From Euglena gracilis (taxonomy: Eukaryota; Euglenida; Euglenophyceae; Euglenales): a DNA stretch of 64,000 nucleotides. A program made the translations under genes and the position numbers. A model generated the notes under the pieces. That model worked only from the letters and a program-made list of their open reading frames with translations, was not told where the DNA came from and did no database searches. Numbering within the stretch: position 1 is the first letter of the stretch; every line of letters begins with the position of its first letter. Below, piece after piece: positions 11,469-21,419 of this stretch. The stretch is from assembly GCA_039621445.1 (NCBI GenBank), contig CP154956.1, positions 51,887,386-51,951,385 of the forward strand, given 5' to 3'.

Positions 11469-12226
11469 TTAGTGAAAAAATCGCAATTTATTGAGGCCCA
11501 AAAATGACCAAAAATGACCATTTTCGGACACAAAATGGCAAATTTGGGGGCCGCGCGCTCTGCGCGCGGCCAAAAAGCACTTTTTTTTTTTGGTCAAAAT
11601 GGCCCAAAAATGGCAAAAATGACCACTTCTTGGACCCCGAAAATCACCGATTTGAAGGATGCGTCCGCCCGCCGAGGCCGCCCTCAGGACCACCCTCCCC
11701 CCCCCTAAGCCCCCCTCCCCCCCCCTCCCCCCCGCGCGGGCCGCCGCCGCGGGCCGAATCGCCCCCCCCAGCCCCCCCCCCCCCCCGCTGTGCCTAGCCT
11801 CCTTTGCAAATCAAAAGCACCATCAGTCCCCTTTCCCCTCCACACATCACGAACAATGTTGAATGGCCACAACCTGGAAACATGTTCTCAGTCAGCCCAG
11901 CTTGTTCAAAATACAAAGGTCATCCATCAGAAACAGTTCACCTCCACACACAAACTGGGCTGTACAATCCGGGCACGAAAAAAGAGTGAAGTTGGTTGTA
12001 GCATTGTTTTCGAGCGGGCAGGGGCTTATTTGGGGGTTTTTGAAATGGTGCAATGAACCGGTAATTTCCGCTGTGGGCCCCATCTGCAAAGCCAACCTCA
12101 TGGCCTAAAAATCCTCAAACATTATCATCACGGACGGCCCTTCTCATGGCACCAAAACCCGTCCATTGTTCCCATTTTGTCTTGATGACACTTCGCATGA
12201 AGTCATCACTACATTGCAAATCAAAC
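11469..12226. other. Unassigned sequence
   Basis: I recognise no gene. It contains a G+C palindrome (GGCCGCGCGC around CT, 11548-11570), repeated AAATGGCCAAAAATG motifs at 11500-11625, long C-runs at 11694-11788 and a more complex stretch at 11790-12226. A minus-strand open stretch (12101-11892) contains FSCPDCTAQFVCGGELF, a CxxC motif that could be an exon remnant of a host gene. It has no supporting neighbours. Confidence 0.3.
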
Positions 12227-12480
12227 TCATTCATCAAACCTTTGGCAATCTTTCCAAAATCGGGCTTCCCATCTTCTACCTAAGCATACCAACAACCAAT
12301 GATTTCTCTTGAAGAGGGGTGTACATACCTTCTCCAGGATGGAATACAAACATTCAAGATGCTCTTCTGTGATTTCACACTTGTTTTTTCGGCGTTCCTT
12401 TTCCTTCTCCCTCTTCCGTTTCTTCGTTTCTTCAGAGCGAGCATGCCGCGACATTGCAAAAAAGCCTGTGCAAAAAAAAG
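12227..12480 (-). CDS. Uncharacterised basic open reading frame, low support
   Basis: On the minus strand, about 80 codons read into a Lys/Arg/Glu-rich segment (EETKKRKREKEKERRKNKCE) followed by a less biased end (ILEKVCTPLFKRNHWLLVC). It could be a coding exon or a chance opening. Upstream, at about 12497-12556, the frame runs into a GACGCGG repeat insertion. No family is recognised. Confidence 0.2.
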
Positions 12481-12496
12481 CACTCCAAGCCACTTG

Positions 12497-12556
12497 GTGG
12501 GGACGCGGGGGGGGCCCCCCTTGGTGGGGAACGCGGGGGGGACGCGGGGGTTCAAC
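12497..12556. repeat. GGGGACGCGG array, third site
   Basis: Units GGTGGGGACGCGGGGGGGG and GGTGGGGAACGCGGGGGGG in two blocks split by CCCCCCTT, ending in GGGGTTCAACCCC, a small palindrome. Same unit as at 971-1195, 9858-9907 and 14807-15048, with different surroundings. Confidence 0.6.
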
Positions 12557-12599
12557 CCCTTTGGACGAACAAGCGATATGAATCCTGCACTTTTGGGCC

Positions 12600-13420
12600 C
12601 CCGTTTTGCATCCAATCTCAGTCCTCATGCTTGGAAACAAGCTAGAGAAGAGATTGTCCGATGGGAAGCCCGATCGGGCAACGGTAAAGCCAAAAGTGCT
12701 CCCAAACGAGCACCTACTGCAGGCAGAGGCCAGAAAGGCCAATACCGGAACGTCTATGAAGACGACATGGAAGCTCTATTCGAGCACATCCAGAGACCTC
12801 GCATTCGAGGCCATGCGGAAGTTCCAAAATGAACTTAACCTTCCAATCAAGGTCGCCTGCCCCGTCGTGACTATGACCAGACAGCTCATATGGAGCGTAA
12901 TTGTGAGTTCCACCATGATGGAACTTTATATGCCTTTGAGGGCAATGCCATCCTCGGTCCGATATTGGACAATCTGCCGGGATTCTGGCACGCTTGGTTC
13001 TGGGCGGGATACCCCACCCAAAATATCGGACGGTTCCTGAACTCTTGTGCTTAACCTTACTTGGATTGTGGTCGGGAAGACCGATACAATACAAGTAAAG
13101 ACCTGCTTCGGCAGTTATTCGACTGCATTCGCAGTGTAGGCCCAAAAGGCCCGGAGTGGGAGATTTACCCATTACCCTCACCCCCCCTCAAAGTGGCCAC
13201 CCTCTAGGCGATGTGGCCAAAATGGCCACTCTGGGAGGGGTCGAATTTTGGCCTTTGGCGCCTTTGACCAAAATTTGGGGGTAAACCAAAATTTGCCAAA
13301 AATTTGGCTACTTTGAGGGGGGGGACACTTTGAGGTGGGGTGAGGGTACCTGAAAATATCGCCAAATTGGCGGAGAATATGTTCTGCAGCAATCCGCACA
13401 TCTTTTACCACTGGCAATAC
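12600..13420 (+). pseudogene. Old copy A2: ORF3-ORF4 junction relic
   Basis: Matches A1 around 39480-39920. The segment AFEAMRKFQNEL corresponds to DFEQMLRFKEEL near the ORF3 end. GTLYAFEGNA corresponds to IDLYAFEGEG. LPGFWHAWFWAGYP corresponds to QPGFWELWFWLGYP in ORF4. After the hairpin insertion at 13175-13346 the ORF4 reading continues (LPENIAKLAENMFCSNPHIF against NPDIERLIEVLWCNN). A stop at about 13040 and frame changes show decay. In A2 the YAFEG peptide and the GFW block lie in one frame, which indicates that ORF4 begins upstream of its apparent start in A1. Confidence 0.75.
13175..13346. mobile_element. Hairpin element with ACTTTGAGG inverted ends
   Basis: 172 bp flanked by TA (13173-13174, 13347-13348). 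The ends are CCCTCACCCCCCCTCAAAGT and ACTTTGAGGTGGGGTGAGGG, near-perfect inverted repeats of about 22 bp. Joining the flanks restores the ORF4 reading in the A2 relic. The interior (GGCCAAAATGGCCA, CCAAAATTTGG) is also palindromic. No coding. Confidence 0.85.
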
Positions 13421-13510
13421 CATGCCCCCCCCCCATATAAGACCCCCCCCTCGGGAGCCAAAATCCTAGGGGGGGGGTCTTATATGGGGGGTCTTATATG
13501 GGGGGGGTCG
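13420..13510. mobile_element. C/G-capped hairpin, CATATAAGAC family
   Basis: Starts after a TA (13418-13419) with CCATGCCCCCCCCCATATAA. CCATATAAGACCCC is mirrored by GGGGTCTTATATGG, which appears twice on the right arm. It interrupts the A2 ORF4 relic. I cannot find a matching right-hand TA, so the true end may lie further right. Confidence 0.6.
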
Positions 13511-14299
13511 CTGAGCTCTTATCCCTTTATGGGTAAGAGCGAAGCTTACCACCGGCGAACCCCCCCCCCCCCCCCCCCCCGGGTCGGGGCCACCTCGGGA
13601 ACCGACGGATTATCACCATGATCCCGGCCCGGTTCCCGGATTTTTTTTCCAGTCGCGAGCGACTGGATTTCTAGTTTCCGAATCACCTGGGTTTGACCCC
13701 CCAACTCCCTGCCAGGCCCGAGTTATTCACGCGCGAAGGGGTCCAAACTGGGTAGGATCGGCCCGCCCCCCTGGATAAGCCCCCCCCTGGATAAGCCCCC
13801 CCCTTTGGACTCTGCCATTTCGGCCAAAAAAATGTCAATTTTCAAAATATCTCCAAAATGAAGCCAAATCAAAGGAAATGCCCGGAGACCTAATTTGAAG
13901 ACCTTGGAACGCCCCATCCACCGGTATTTTGATTTCCCCGCAACTCCCCGCCTAGCCCGAGGTACGCGCAGATGGCCGTTTTGTACACTTTTCCCTCTGT
14001 CCGACTTAAGCCGTTTTCGGGGGGGTCAAAAAACCGATGTTTTCAAAATTTCTCGAAAATGATGCAAAATCAAAGGAAATGTCCGGAGACCTAAATTGAA
14101 GCCCTTGGAACGCTCTATCTACTGGGATTTTGGTTTCCCCGCAACTCCCCGCCCAGCCCGAGATACGGGCGTTTTTTGGCAAATTTGGGCCGTTTCAGGC
14201 CATTTTGAACACTTTTCCCTCTGTTCGACTTACCATGCCCCCCCCCATATTGTACCCCCCCCCATAATGTACCCCCTCCATGGGGTGCCCGCCACCATG
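13511..14299. repeat. Two tandem copies of a ~200-bp sequence, plus C-run sequence
   Basis: About 13830-14030 and 14031-14230 are diverged tandem copies (shared blocks: AAATCAAAGGAAATG, CCGGAGACCTAA, CCCGCAACTCCCCGCC, ACTTTTCCCTCTGT). The left part has a 20-bp C-run at 13561-13580 and a GGATAAGCCCCCCC pair at 13780-13800. The right edge begins another C-capped hairpin (CCATGCCCCCCCCCATATTG, from 14226). No gene is recognised. Confidence 0.6.
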
Positions 14300-14665
14300 G
14301 ACCATGACTTTTTTTTTGCCCGAACCGATGTTTTTTGGCCTCCCGGACCCGGGAAAAAAATTTTTGAGCCGAAAACGAACGTTTTTCGACCCGCCAGCGC
14401 CCTGTTTTGGGTCGCCGACCCATTGACTTTGGGTCAAAACCAGGTCAAAAAAGTGGGAAAAAATTGAAATTTTTTTTGCCCGAAACGATGTTTTTTGGCC
14501 TCCCGGACCCGGAAAAACTGTTTTTGAGCCGAAAACGAGCGTTTTTCGACCCGCCAACGCCCCGTTTTGGACCGCCGACCATTGACTTTGGGTCAACCGG
14601 GTAGAAAAAGTCGAAAAAAAACGAAAAATTTTTTGGACCAAAACAATGTTTTTTGGCCTCCCGGA
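14300..14665. repeat. Tandem ~164-bp repeat, about 2.2 copies
   Basis: Units begin TTTTTTTGCCCGAACCGATG at about 14308 and recur at 14472 and (diverged) about 14630. Each contains GTTTTTTGGCCTCCCGGA, AAAACGAACGTTTTTCGACC and CATTGACTTTGGGTCA. Non-coding. Confidence 0.75.
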
Positions 14666-14806
14666 GCTGGCTGATAGCTTTATTTCGACGTTAATTCTGC
14701 ATTGTAACATAGCGAACATTGTAGACATTACAATTGCCATGGCCCCAGGGCTTAACACTTTTGTCATGGAATTTGCAAAATGTACCCCAGGGCTCAGCAA
14801 AACTAA

Positions 14807-15048
14807 GGGGGTGTTCCCCCCGCGTCCCCCCCCGCATCCCCCCCCCCCCGCGTCCCCCCCGCGTCCCGGATTTTGGCCGGGCACGCTTTTTGGTCGACAA
14901 AAGGAAAATTACATACAAATTTAGGTGACGCCTAAGAAAACGTGTGGGGGTGGTTGGGCCACGGTTCCCCCCCCCGGGCCCCCCCCGCGGGCCTTGCCCC
15001 CGCCCCCCCCCCCCGCCCCCCCCCCCCCCCGCGTTCCGAACCACCCCC
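14807..15048. mobile_element. GACGCGG-repeat insertion, copy 2 (reverse orientation)
   Basis: 242 bp with inverted ends GGGGGTGTTC (left) and GAACCACCCCC (right), flanked by TAA on both sides (14804-14806, 15049-15051). Between two CCGCGTCCCC arrays lies the unique core (TACAAATTTAGGTGACG), the reverse complement of the core in the copy at 971-1195. Two copies with the same ends and core in unrelated surroundings show a mobile family. Confidence 0.75.
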
Positions 15049-15051
15049 TAA

Positions 15052-15983
15052 AGTCAAAATGGTTCAAAATGCCCCAGGGCTGACACTTTCATTGGACACT
15101 GGCACATGAAAGTTTTTTGAGTCCCAGCACAAATCCCAGAAAAACATTCTGCAGACGCAGTCTGCACAAAAGTCTCAGACAACTGGCCCTGGATCAGCAC
15201 CTAGGACAGCTTTTTGGGCAGCAAATTTAGGAACCAGAAATTCTTTCTCAGGATGTGGCCCCAGGGCCCCAGGCCTTGGCCATGATGCACCCAGATTTTG
15301 CCCCGGAGCTCAACAAATTTCAAATGATAACAAACAAAAATGTCCCAGGGCTGACTTTCCAAATGAAAAACTGATGCCCAGAAAAGGATTCTGAGGACAT
15401 GATTTGCACAAAAACTGATGCAAAAGCCTTCAGAAGATGGGCCACCAGTTTTGTGTCAGATGGTGGCTGGTTTTGTGTCACAGATGGTGGCCAGTTTTGT
15501 GCCACAGAAGGTGGCCAGTTTTGTGCCACAGAAAGTGTCCAGTTTTGGGCAGTTTTGGGCAGACGTGCTGGCCAATTTTTGGCCACAGGTGGTTCCCAAT
15601 TTTGGGCGACAGGTTGCAGCAAGTATTTGGCACATTCTTGTTGGAAAGTCTTTCTGGAAAAAATGTCAACCTTTGGTATTTTTTTCCCTGTTCAACTGTC
15701 CCTTTCAACTGTCGTAACAGTATGGGGTCTGAGCTCCGCGTTGTAGGGAGCAGTCGACAGGGTGTTGCTTCGTAGCTGTTTCGGGTGAAGGAAAAAAATT
15801 ACTTTGGCATAACAAGATTGTTTTCTTTTCTCATCAGGGCAGGAAAAGGAAAAAAAGGTGCTATAGTTGGTTTTCAGCAGTCGCTGTCGGTTCGTTGTCG
15901 GGAATGTCGGCTCGGCGGTTTTCATTTTGTCGGATTGCGAAAAAACGATGTTGAAAAAGCGACTTGTTTAAAAACGACCCGTC
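15052..15983. other. Unassigned sequence with a degenerate ~27-30-bp repeat
   Basis: No gene is recognised. At about 15456-15615 a degenerate tandem repeat (GGTGGCCAGTTTTGTGCCAC) occurs about five times. The words CCAGGGCTGAC and CCCCAGGGC recur at 14770, 15072 and 15345, suggesting older duplications. A pyrimidine tract ending TCTCATCAG at about 15836 could be a splice acceptor of a lost host gene, but nothing coding follows clearly. Confidence 0.35.
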
Positions 15984-15985
15984 TA

Positions 15986-16162
15986 CCACCCCCCCCCCCC
16001 TTTATTGTCCCCCCCCCTTTATTGTCCCTGGGCCCCGGCCGACGGGGGGTTTTTTGGCCCGGCCAATGAAATTCCTTTGGTACCCCTTTATTGTCCCCCC
16101 CCCTTTATTGTCCGGTCGGGCCTCCCGGGGGCAGGTCGGTGGGACAATAAAGGGGGGGGGGG
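15986..16162. mobile_element. C/G-capped hairpin element, 'ATTGTC' family copy 3
   Basis: 177 bp flanked by TA (15984-15985, 16163-16164). The left end is CCACCCCC...CTTTATTGTCCC and the right end GGGACAATAAAGGGG. The interior matches copy 2 almost base for base in reverse orientation (GGCCAATGAAATTCCTTTGG), so the two copies are recent relatives. Confidence 0.85.
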
Positions 16163-16279
16163 TACCCTGTTGTCTATCGTGTTGTTGTCTACCTTGTTGT
16201 TTATCGTGGGCCTATGACCTGCGCCAGGGCCATCTCCACCAGAAGGTGGTGGCTCATCATCCCACCGCCTTTCAGCGGG

Positions 16280-16700
16280 CTTGCAGCCATAGCTGGCACT
16301 TCGTTTAAAATGAAGTCAAAAAAACTCGTTTTTTTAAAAAAAACAAAAAAAACGCCATTGAGGGTCCAGGGCAAAAAAAAAATTTGCCTTTAATTTCAGC
16401 TTTTTTTGCCCATCCTCAGGCAGAGAAAGACACCAAATTTGGGATGTTTCAAGTTGAAACATCCCAAAATGGCAGAAAAATGCCCTATTTTGACCATTCT
16501 TGTTGAAGACCTCCAAAAGTATTGGTTTTCAAGTCATTTAAACTAAGATTGGTTCACCCTTGCGATCAAAGGCAAAATTTGGACCATTATTTTCCCCTTT
16601 GTTTTTTTTGCCGTTTTTTTTTGCCAGTTTTTTTTAATAAAAAACAAAAAAAACGTTTTTTTTAAAAAAAACAAAAAAAACGCCAGCTATGCTTGCAGCC
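16280..16700. repeat. A/T-rich foldback between short inverted repeats
   Basis: CTTGCAGCCATAGCTGG (16280-16296) is mirrored by CCAGCTATGCTTGCAGCC (16683-16700). Just inside each arm lies AAAAAAACAAAAAAAACGCC (about 16336-16355 and 16664-16684). The middle is simple and A/T-rich. It splits the A3 relic from the sequence to its left. Confidence 0.5.
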
Positions 16701-18115
16701 TTCGGCTGGGGGTTTGGCCTTGGGCTTTCTGTTCTTCCCATATCGGCGTTCTTCCCTAGGACCTGCCGGAGGCAGTGGTCTTTCCGCCGTTGGCGGTGCC
16801 GAAGCTGCCGGTTTGGCAGGAGGTGGTTGCATTTCCGCCGTTGGCGGTGTTGGTGCAGCTGGCTTAGCTGCTGGGACATCCAACTCCATTGGAGTTGTGA
16901 CCGCAGCCTTTACGGCTGTTGAGCTGCTATCTGCAGCAGTACCTCATTGGGAGATCAGGCAGTGAACTTTGGGTTTTTCGGGCGGGACCCCCCCACCCCC
17001 CCCGTCTTCATTGGAAATACATGGCGGTGAACTTCACCGGTGAACTTCACCGGTGAAGTTTCTCCATTGAAATTCCTTTAGGGGCGAAGCCCCCAACCCC
17101 CCCCCCCCACCCCTGCCTAACCTCCATTGGGTTTCTGGTGGGGATGCGGCAGGTGAGCCGCAAGGGGTCAGCAAGGGGTCACCTAAAACACCTGTCGGTA
17201 TTGTCGGTGATGCGACAGGTTCTGTCGGGGTTGGTGCCGTTGGCACTGCAGGTAAGGAGAGGGGTGGCTGTGACTGATGTTGCCGGTTGCGGCTGGGTTG
17301 AGGATTCCGATGGCGGAACCTCAGCAGCCGTCTGCGGCGTTGGGCGTTGTGCCTTTGTGCCATCTTGTGGTTGAAGCATATGTTCATTGATTCTGCCGCT
17401 TTGGAAAAACGGCAGGAACAATGCTCTATCGAGCGTATCGCCGAATCGGCGTTTGACATAATCGTCAATGCTTTCCTTTTCGAAACGGGGCCTCATGGGG
17501 ACATAGTCCGGGGGGATTTTCCTATCGGGATTGAGATAATAATATATCTCCATGTTCTGGCAGGTCCAAGCCCGAGAATTGCTGCAAATACAGGAGGAGT
17601 TGACGGTGGTTGCGTCGCCCGTTCGAGCTTTTGTGAACATCCTTTGGATTTCTGCAGAGGTGGAGGAGCATGATGCGCTTTGGCGCTGCAAGCGGGACAT
17701 TGGCCTGTTGGCCTTCCTCGTCCTGGCCTTCGGCCTGTGGCTAAGTACTGCGTACTCCGAATCCCCAGAAGTCCACTGCAAACTTTTCGTAGCAGTGAGA
17801 ACATCGGACGATATACCTCCCCCCTTGGAATCTCGACTGGCACGAATGTCGAAAAGCAAATTCTCGTCCGATGAAATCCCGACTGTCGGCCCAAGTCGAA
17901 CAGTCTTTTCTCGACCGGGGATACTTGCCGTGACTGTCGTCGTGAGAGGAAAGTTCCCTCTGTAGACGCCGTTTTCGTTACTCGCCTCTGAAATACGCCT
18001 TTTGACCCTGCCGTGCGAGACCAACCACTTGAGATATTTCTGTAAAATACTGGCCGTTTTGGCCCAAGGGCCAGAAAAGTTACAAAACATCCCGAAAACC
18101 AAAAGTTTTCCACGC
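16690..18115 (-). pseudogene. Inverted fragment A3: ORF4 C-terminal half and ORF5 start, decayed
   Basis: Read on the minus strand, this matches A1 ORF4 and then ORF5. LKWLVSHGRVKRR corresponds to LQVWLVSHYGSTFRVKR. DYVKRRFGDTLDRALFLPFF corresponds to EHLRRQFGGTLDREVFLQLM. The 3' part is Pro/Ala-rich (EERRYGKNRKPKAKPP), as in ORF5. Frame changes occur near 17500 and 17650, and a GGTGAAGTTCACC element interrupts at 16950-17125. Its ORF4 start overlaps sequence already present in A2 (13349-13420), so this is a second copy, not the inverted remainder of A2. Confidence 0.7.
16950..17124. mobile_element. GGTGAAGTTCACC hairpin element, copy 2
   Basis: Same ends as at 9992-10450 (GGAGATCAGGCAGT and CTGCCTAACCTC), flanked by CATTG on both sides (16945-16949, 17125-17129), a probable 5-bp target duplication. 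Internal GGTGAACTTCACC palindromes are fewer than in copy 1. It lies inside the A3 relic. Confidence 0.75.
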
Positions 18116-18765
18116 CGTAAACTCTGGACGGGGGGGGGGCTCAGCTGAACCGACCACCCCAATCCATCCACCACGAAAATTGGCCCCTGCCCATGAACTA
18201 CGCAACTGGGGGAGGGGGCAATGCACGCTAGGAGGAATCAGAATTGTCAACTTGGTTTCCAACAAACTGTCCTGCAACAAGAATTCAAAAGTTCAAAAAA
18301 ATTTTCGTGAACGGTGCAAAACTTTTTTGACACCTGAACACTGAAAACAGAACAAAATCCTCGTGGGAAGCAACTGCAGTCCGCTGAGTTGTTTAAATCA
18401 CAACTTCGGTCCACAAATCGCTGACCAAGGATAACCACGTGATGCCAGAACCATGGCAAATGGAAAAACGTCATCACTTGCAGGGTTTGACAGGATCCAC
18501 AGCTGTGGGGGGGGCAGAAGGAGATATTCGGGGGGGGGGGGACAAAACAAACATGAACATGTCGGGGGGGGGGGACATTTTCGGGGGGAACGGGACTTAG
18601 TGGGGAAAATGAGACCTAACTATGCAAAAAAAAGCAAAAAAAACATGCAAGTTTGAATATCCCCCCCCCCCTGCATTCAGGCAAAAGGGACTTGGTTTGG
18701 GGGGACTGAAACGGGAGGGCAAAAAAATCTTTGGGAATTCGCTCAGCAAATACTGAGTCCTGATT
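18116..18765. other. Unassigned sequence with G-runs
   Basis: I recognise no gene. Four G-runs of 8-12 bases lie at 18507-18590, spaced by short A-rich words (GACAAAACAAACATGAACAT), and a C-run lies at 18661-18670. The left part (18116-18240) may still belong to the A3 relic but I cannot align it. Confidence 0.3.
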
Positions 18766-18769
18766 GTTC

Positions 18770-19215
18770 CCCGGGCATGGCCCAAGTCAATCTTCGTCTG
18801 GATGATGGTGAACTTGCAGGCAATATTGCAGTCCATCACGGACGCCAATCTGATCAGTGTGGTTCAGAATGATGACCTGAAGAAATGTGTATGTGAAAAG
18901 GGACAAACCGATTTGTCCATCTCTGGCACAGAATGGCACCAACCAGAAACATTTTTGAAGCCAGACAAAAAAAACAATGAAACCAGACGGAAAAATATTG
19001 AAGAGAGGCTTACCTGGGTAGTGAAGTCAGCAGTGGATCGTTCTTGGCGTTCGAGGCCACATAACCACGGCAAAAATCCTTGACAGACACATTCTTCACG
19101 TTCTTCACGCTGAAGCCAAGTCAACGTCCGCCATGGCCTGCAGCACGTACCCTTCCTCTGGGTGGTCTGACGACGACACTGATTTCCTGACCCCAAACTT
19201 GCCCATTCCTCTGAA
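18770..19215 (-). pseudogene. eEF1A-like pseudogene fragment with an intron
   Basis: On the minus strand a first exon reads LGFSVKNVKNVSVKDFCRGY then VASNAKNDP. This matches the translation elongation factor 1-alpha domain 2/3 signature (GFxVKNVSVKD, RGxVAS, KNDP), with a small KNV duplication. A GTAAG...CAG intron of 137 bp follows (19013 down to 18877). The next exon reads FTTQVIILNHTDQI, then after a shift VMDCNIACKFTIIQTKID, as in eEF1A (VIILNH, DCHTAHIACKF). eEF1A delivers aminoacyl-tRNA to the ribosome. Stops, indels and missing ends show it is dead. Because the intron is retained, it came from a DNA duplication, not a retrocopy. Confidence 0.65.
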
Positions 19216-19453
19216 GACAAAGTTCAGAATCTGAAAACATGTGGGGTGTTGAGTACCTTGGCAGCTCAACGCTCAGACCCAAACTCCAATTAGTAATGTC
19301 CCGCCGCGTTACCAGTCGCGATCATCTGTACCAAAGACGTGATGACTTTTTTCGAACACTGTGCGAGCTCGAACAGAGAAATATCGACAAGAGAGTGGCT
19401 CGGCTTTAGAATTTCTTGAGTTTAGTACGTTCTACATTTGGATACCCATGGTA
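19014..19453. other. Sequence upstream of the eEF1A fragment
   Basis: 19216-19453 holds no recognised gene. The last bases before the next element read CATGGTACCACCCC, the TA entry site of a hairpin element. Confidence 0.25.
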
Positions 19454-19645
19454 CCACCCCCCCCCCCTAATTGACCCTATCAATGTTGCTTTAGGACCCC
19501 CCAAAGGGTCATCTAGGGGGGGGTCGTTTAGGGGGGGGATACTTTTCCCACTGAAAAAAATTGCTCTGCTCCATGACCCCCCCCCCCCTAGATGACCTCC
19601 CCAGGGGGGTCATCTAGGGGGGGGGGTCATTTAGGGGGGGGGCAC
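19454..19645. mobile_element. C/G-capped hairpins, CTAATTGACC and CTAGATGACC types
   Basis: The first hairpin (19454-19539) starts CCACCCC...CTAATTGACC after TA (19452-19453) and ends GGTCGTTTAGGGGGGGG before TA (19540-19541). The second (about 19576-19645) is a foldback of CCCCCTAGATGACC / GGTCATCTAGGGG without clear TA flanks. Both are short and non-coding. Confidence 0.55.
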
Positions 19646-20161
19646 GTCTGGGGGAAGCGGAGGTCAATATCGACCACTTCAAAGTCATAGGCATACCATG
19701 CCCCCCAGACCAGGTTTTGAATAGTGCCGAGCTCTTAATAAGCGCGCACCCACCCCTTCATTGACCCCTCCATACATACCGGCCCACTCCATGGAACTCT
19801 TTTGCCTGAAATCCATGGGTTTTGTGCCTGAAACAAGGCGCCGGTGGGTCAAAAAACGCTCATTTTCGGCTGGAAAACAGTTTTTCTGGGTCCTGTAGTT
19901 GTGGAGGGTGTTCTGGAACGACGAATAAGGGGTCACCAAACCCCAACAGCGACCGTTGACCATGAAGGAAGTACCGAGGAAGATCTAATTCCGGCGGCTC
20001 TTATTCTGGACGACATTAATTTTTGGTCGACATTTAAACCGGACGCCGATATGTTACACCGCCCAGAGTACGCAGGTGTGCATTTCGTGAAACGACCGCA
20101 AAAAAGCGTGGCATCCTTTTTGGGACATTTTTTTGGTTCCCCCGCGAGTTCGTCGTCAGTA
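19646..20161 (+). CDS. Uncharacterised open reading frame, low support
   Basis: A + strand open stretch (from 19844 into the next element) includes TEEDLIPAALILDDINFWST and HRPEYAGVHFVKRP, with ordinary amino-acid composition and a Ser/Pro tail interrupted by the hairpin element at 20162. It could be a fragment of a host gene or of an element-A ORF, but I cannot match it. 19646-19843 shows nothing recognisable. Confidence 0.25.
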
Positions 20162-20332
20162 CCGCCCCCCTAGTCGTATGACCGGGTTCCTGCAACCTGT
20201 GGCCGGGGGGTGGTCATAAACGAGAACGAGGCGGCGGTTGTAGGTAAGGTGGTGTTAAATTTTTTGCAACCTGCAACCTGTGTCCGGGGGGTGGTCATAA
20301 ATGAGGGGTGGTCATACGACTTGGGGGGGGGG
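20162..20332. mobile_element. C/G-capped hairpin, AGTCGTATGACC family
   Basis: 171 bp flanked by TA (20160-20161, 20333-20334). The ends are CCGCCCCCCTAGTCGTATGA and GGTCATACGACTTGGGGGGGG. The interior carries a direct repeat (GCAACCTGTGKCCGGGGGGT, then GGTCATAAA). It ends the 19.8-kb open reading frame. Confidence 0.85.
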
Positions 20333-20334
20333 TA

Positions 20335-21419
20335 GTAAATCAAAAAAAACATTGGTTTCGGCTGCTGGTCACAGGGTTGTTGGGATTCCTCGACCTCAAA
20401 AACCCCCACCCCTCCTTTTGAAAGGCTTAAACCACCCATAAAAATAACAGCTGATTTTTTCTGCCAGACATTTTTGCACAAAATTTCGGGCATTCAGGCC
20501 TCATTGCGCCAAAACCGGGTTTTCAAAAAAGTCCATTTCAACCTGTGGGAGTTGACTTAGAAGTTGAAAGTTTCATTTTTTGTGAAAAATCCATTTGAAA
20601 AAGCTACAAAAAACTAAAACTAACGCACAAAGAAACACGGAGAAAGAAAACACAAGGCCGCGCAAACCAATTAAGGTGGAATCTCTGCTTGCCGGAACTT
20701 GCTTCTGAGCTGAAGAAAAAAAGGCACACCTTCAATTGACTTCACTGCCACTTTTCAAAGTTTCAGGTGCTCAAAACACTTGGTCATTCTCAAAACTTCT
20801 TTCCATTCGAATGCAACGATCCATCTTTCCATTAATTAACTCTGTCTCAATCTCAATGTCCTGTGGGGGAAAAAAGAAGGAAAACCAAACCAAGAATAAA
20901 AAAAAAATCACATGCCTCCACCTAACCCAAAAGCTTCCTCCCTCAAGTCTGTCTCCTCCCTTGCATTTCAAAGTCAACAAGTGAATTGGCTGAGAGAAAA
21001 TTATTTAACTAAATGCCTGTGGCTCACATTCCTCACCAAAAAAAGACACCTAAATGAGCATCATTCACTCAACATGCCAGAACTTTGAACTGGGTAAATC
21101 TTTTCGACCTTTGAACGTTGGAAGGTCAACCAGAGGTGTTTTCTGGGGTTTACTGGGGGGAGGAATCAGATTAAAACTGGTATCAGGCTGCAGCTTGGCT
21201 TCCTCTCACAAAGGACGAAAAATTCAAATTTTGCAAAATCGACTCCCAGTGAACTGGACCAACTCTGAATTCCTCACTCACCCATGCTATCGTTCTGGCA
21301 GGGAAACAGACTCAGGTCACTCAGGCTGAAACACGAAAAAAATATTTCACCTAACGAAGGAATCAACTGGGATGAAGCATTCAGTGAAACTGTAGACTAG
21401 TTACATGTAACCCACGCTC
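20335..21419. other. Unassigned sequence
   Basis: No convincing gene or repeat is recognised. Several short open stretches are low-complexity or unsupported. This may be ordinary intergenic DNA into which C1 inserted. Confidence 0.3.

Noticed and set aside
13180-18115. Single inversion splitting ORF4 of copy A2
   Set aside because: The ORF4 part at 13349-13420 (+) overlaps the same region present in the minus-strand fragment, so two separate copies are needed.
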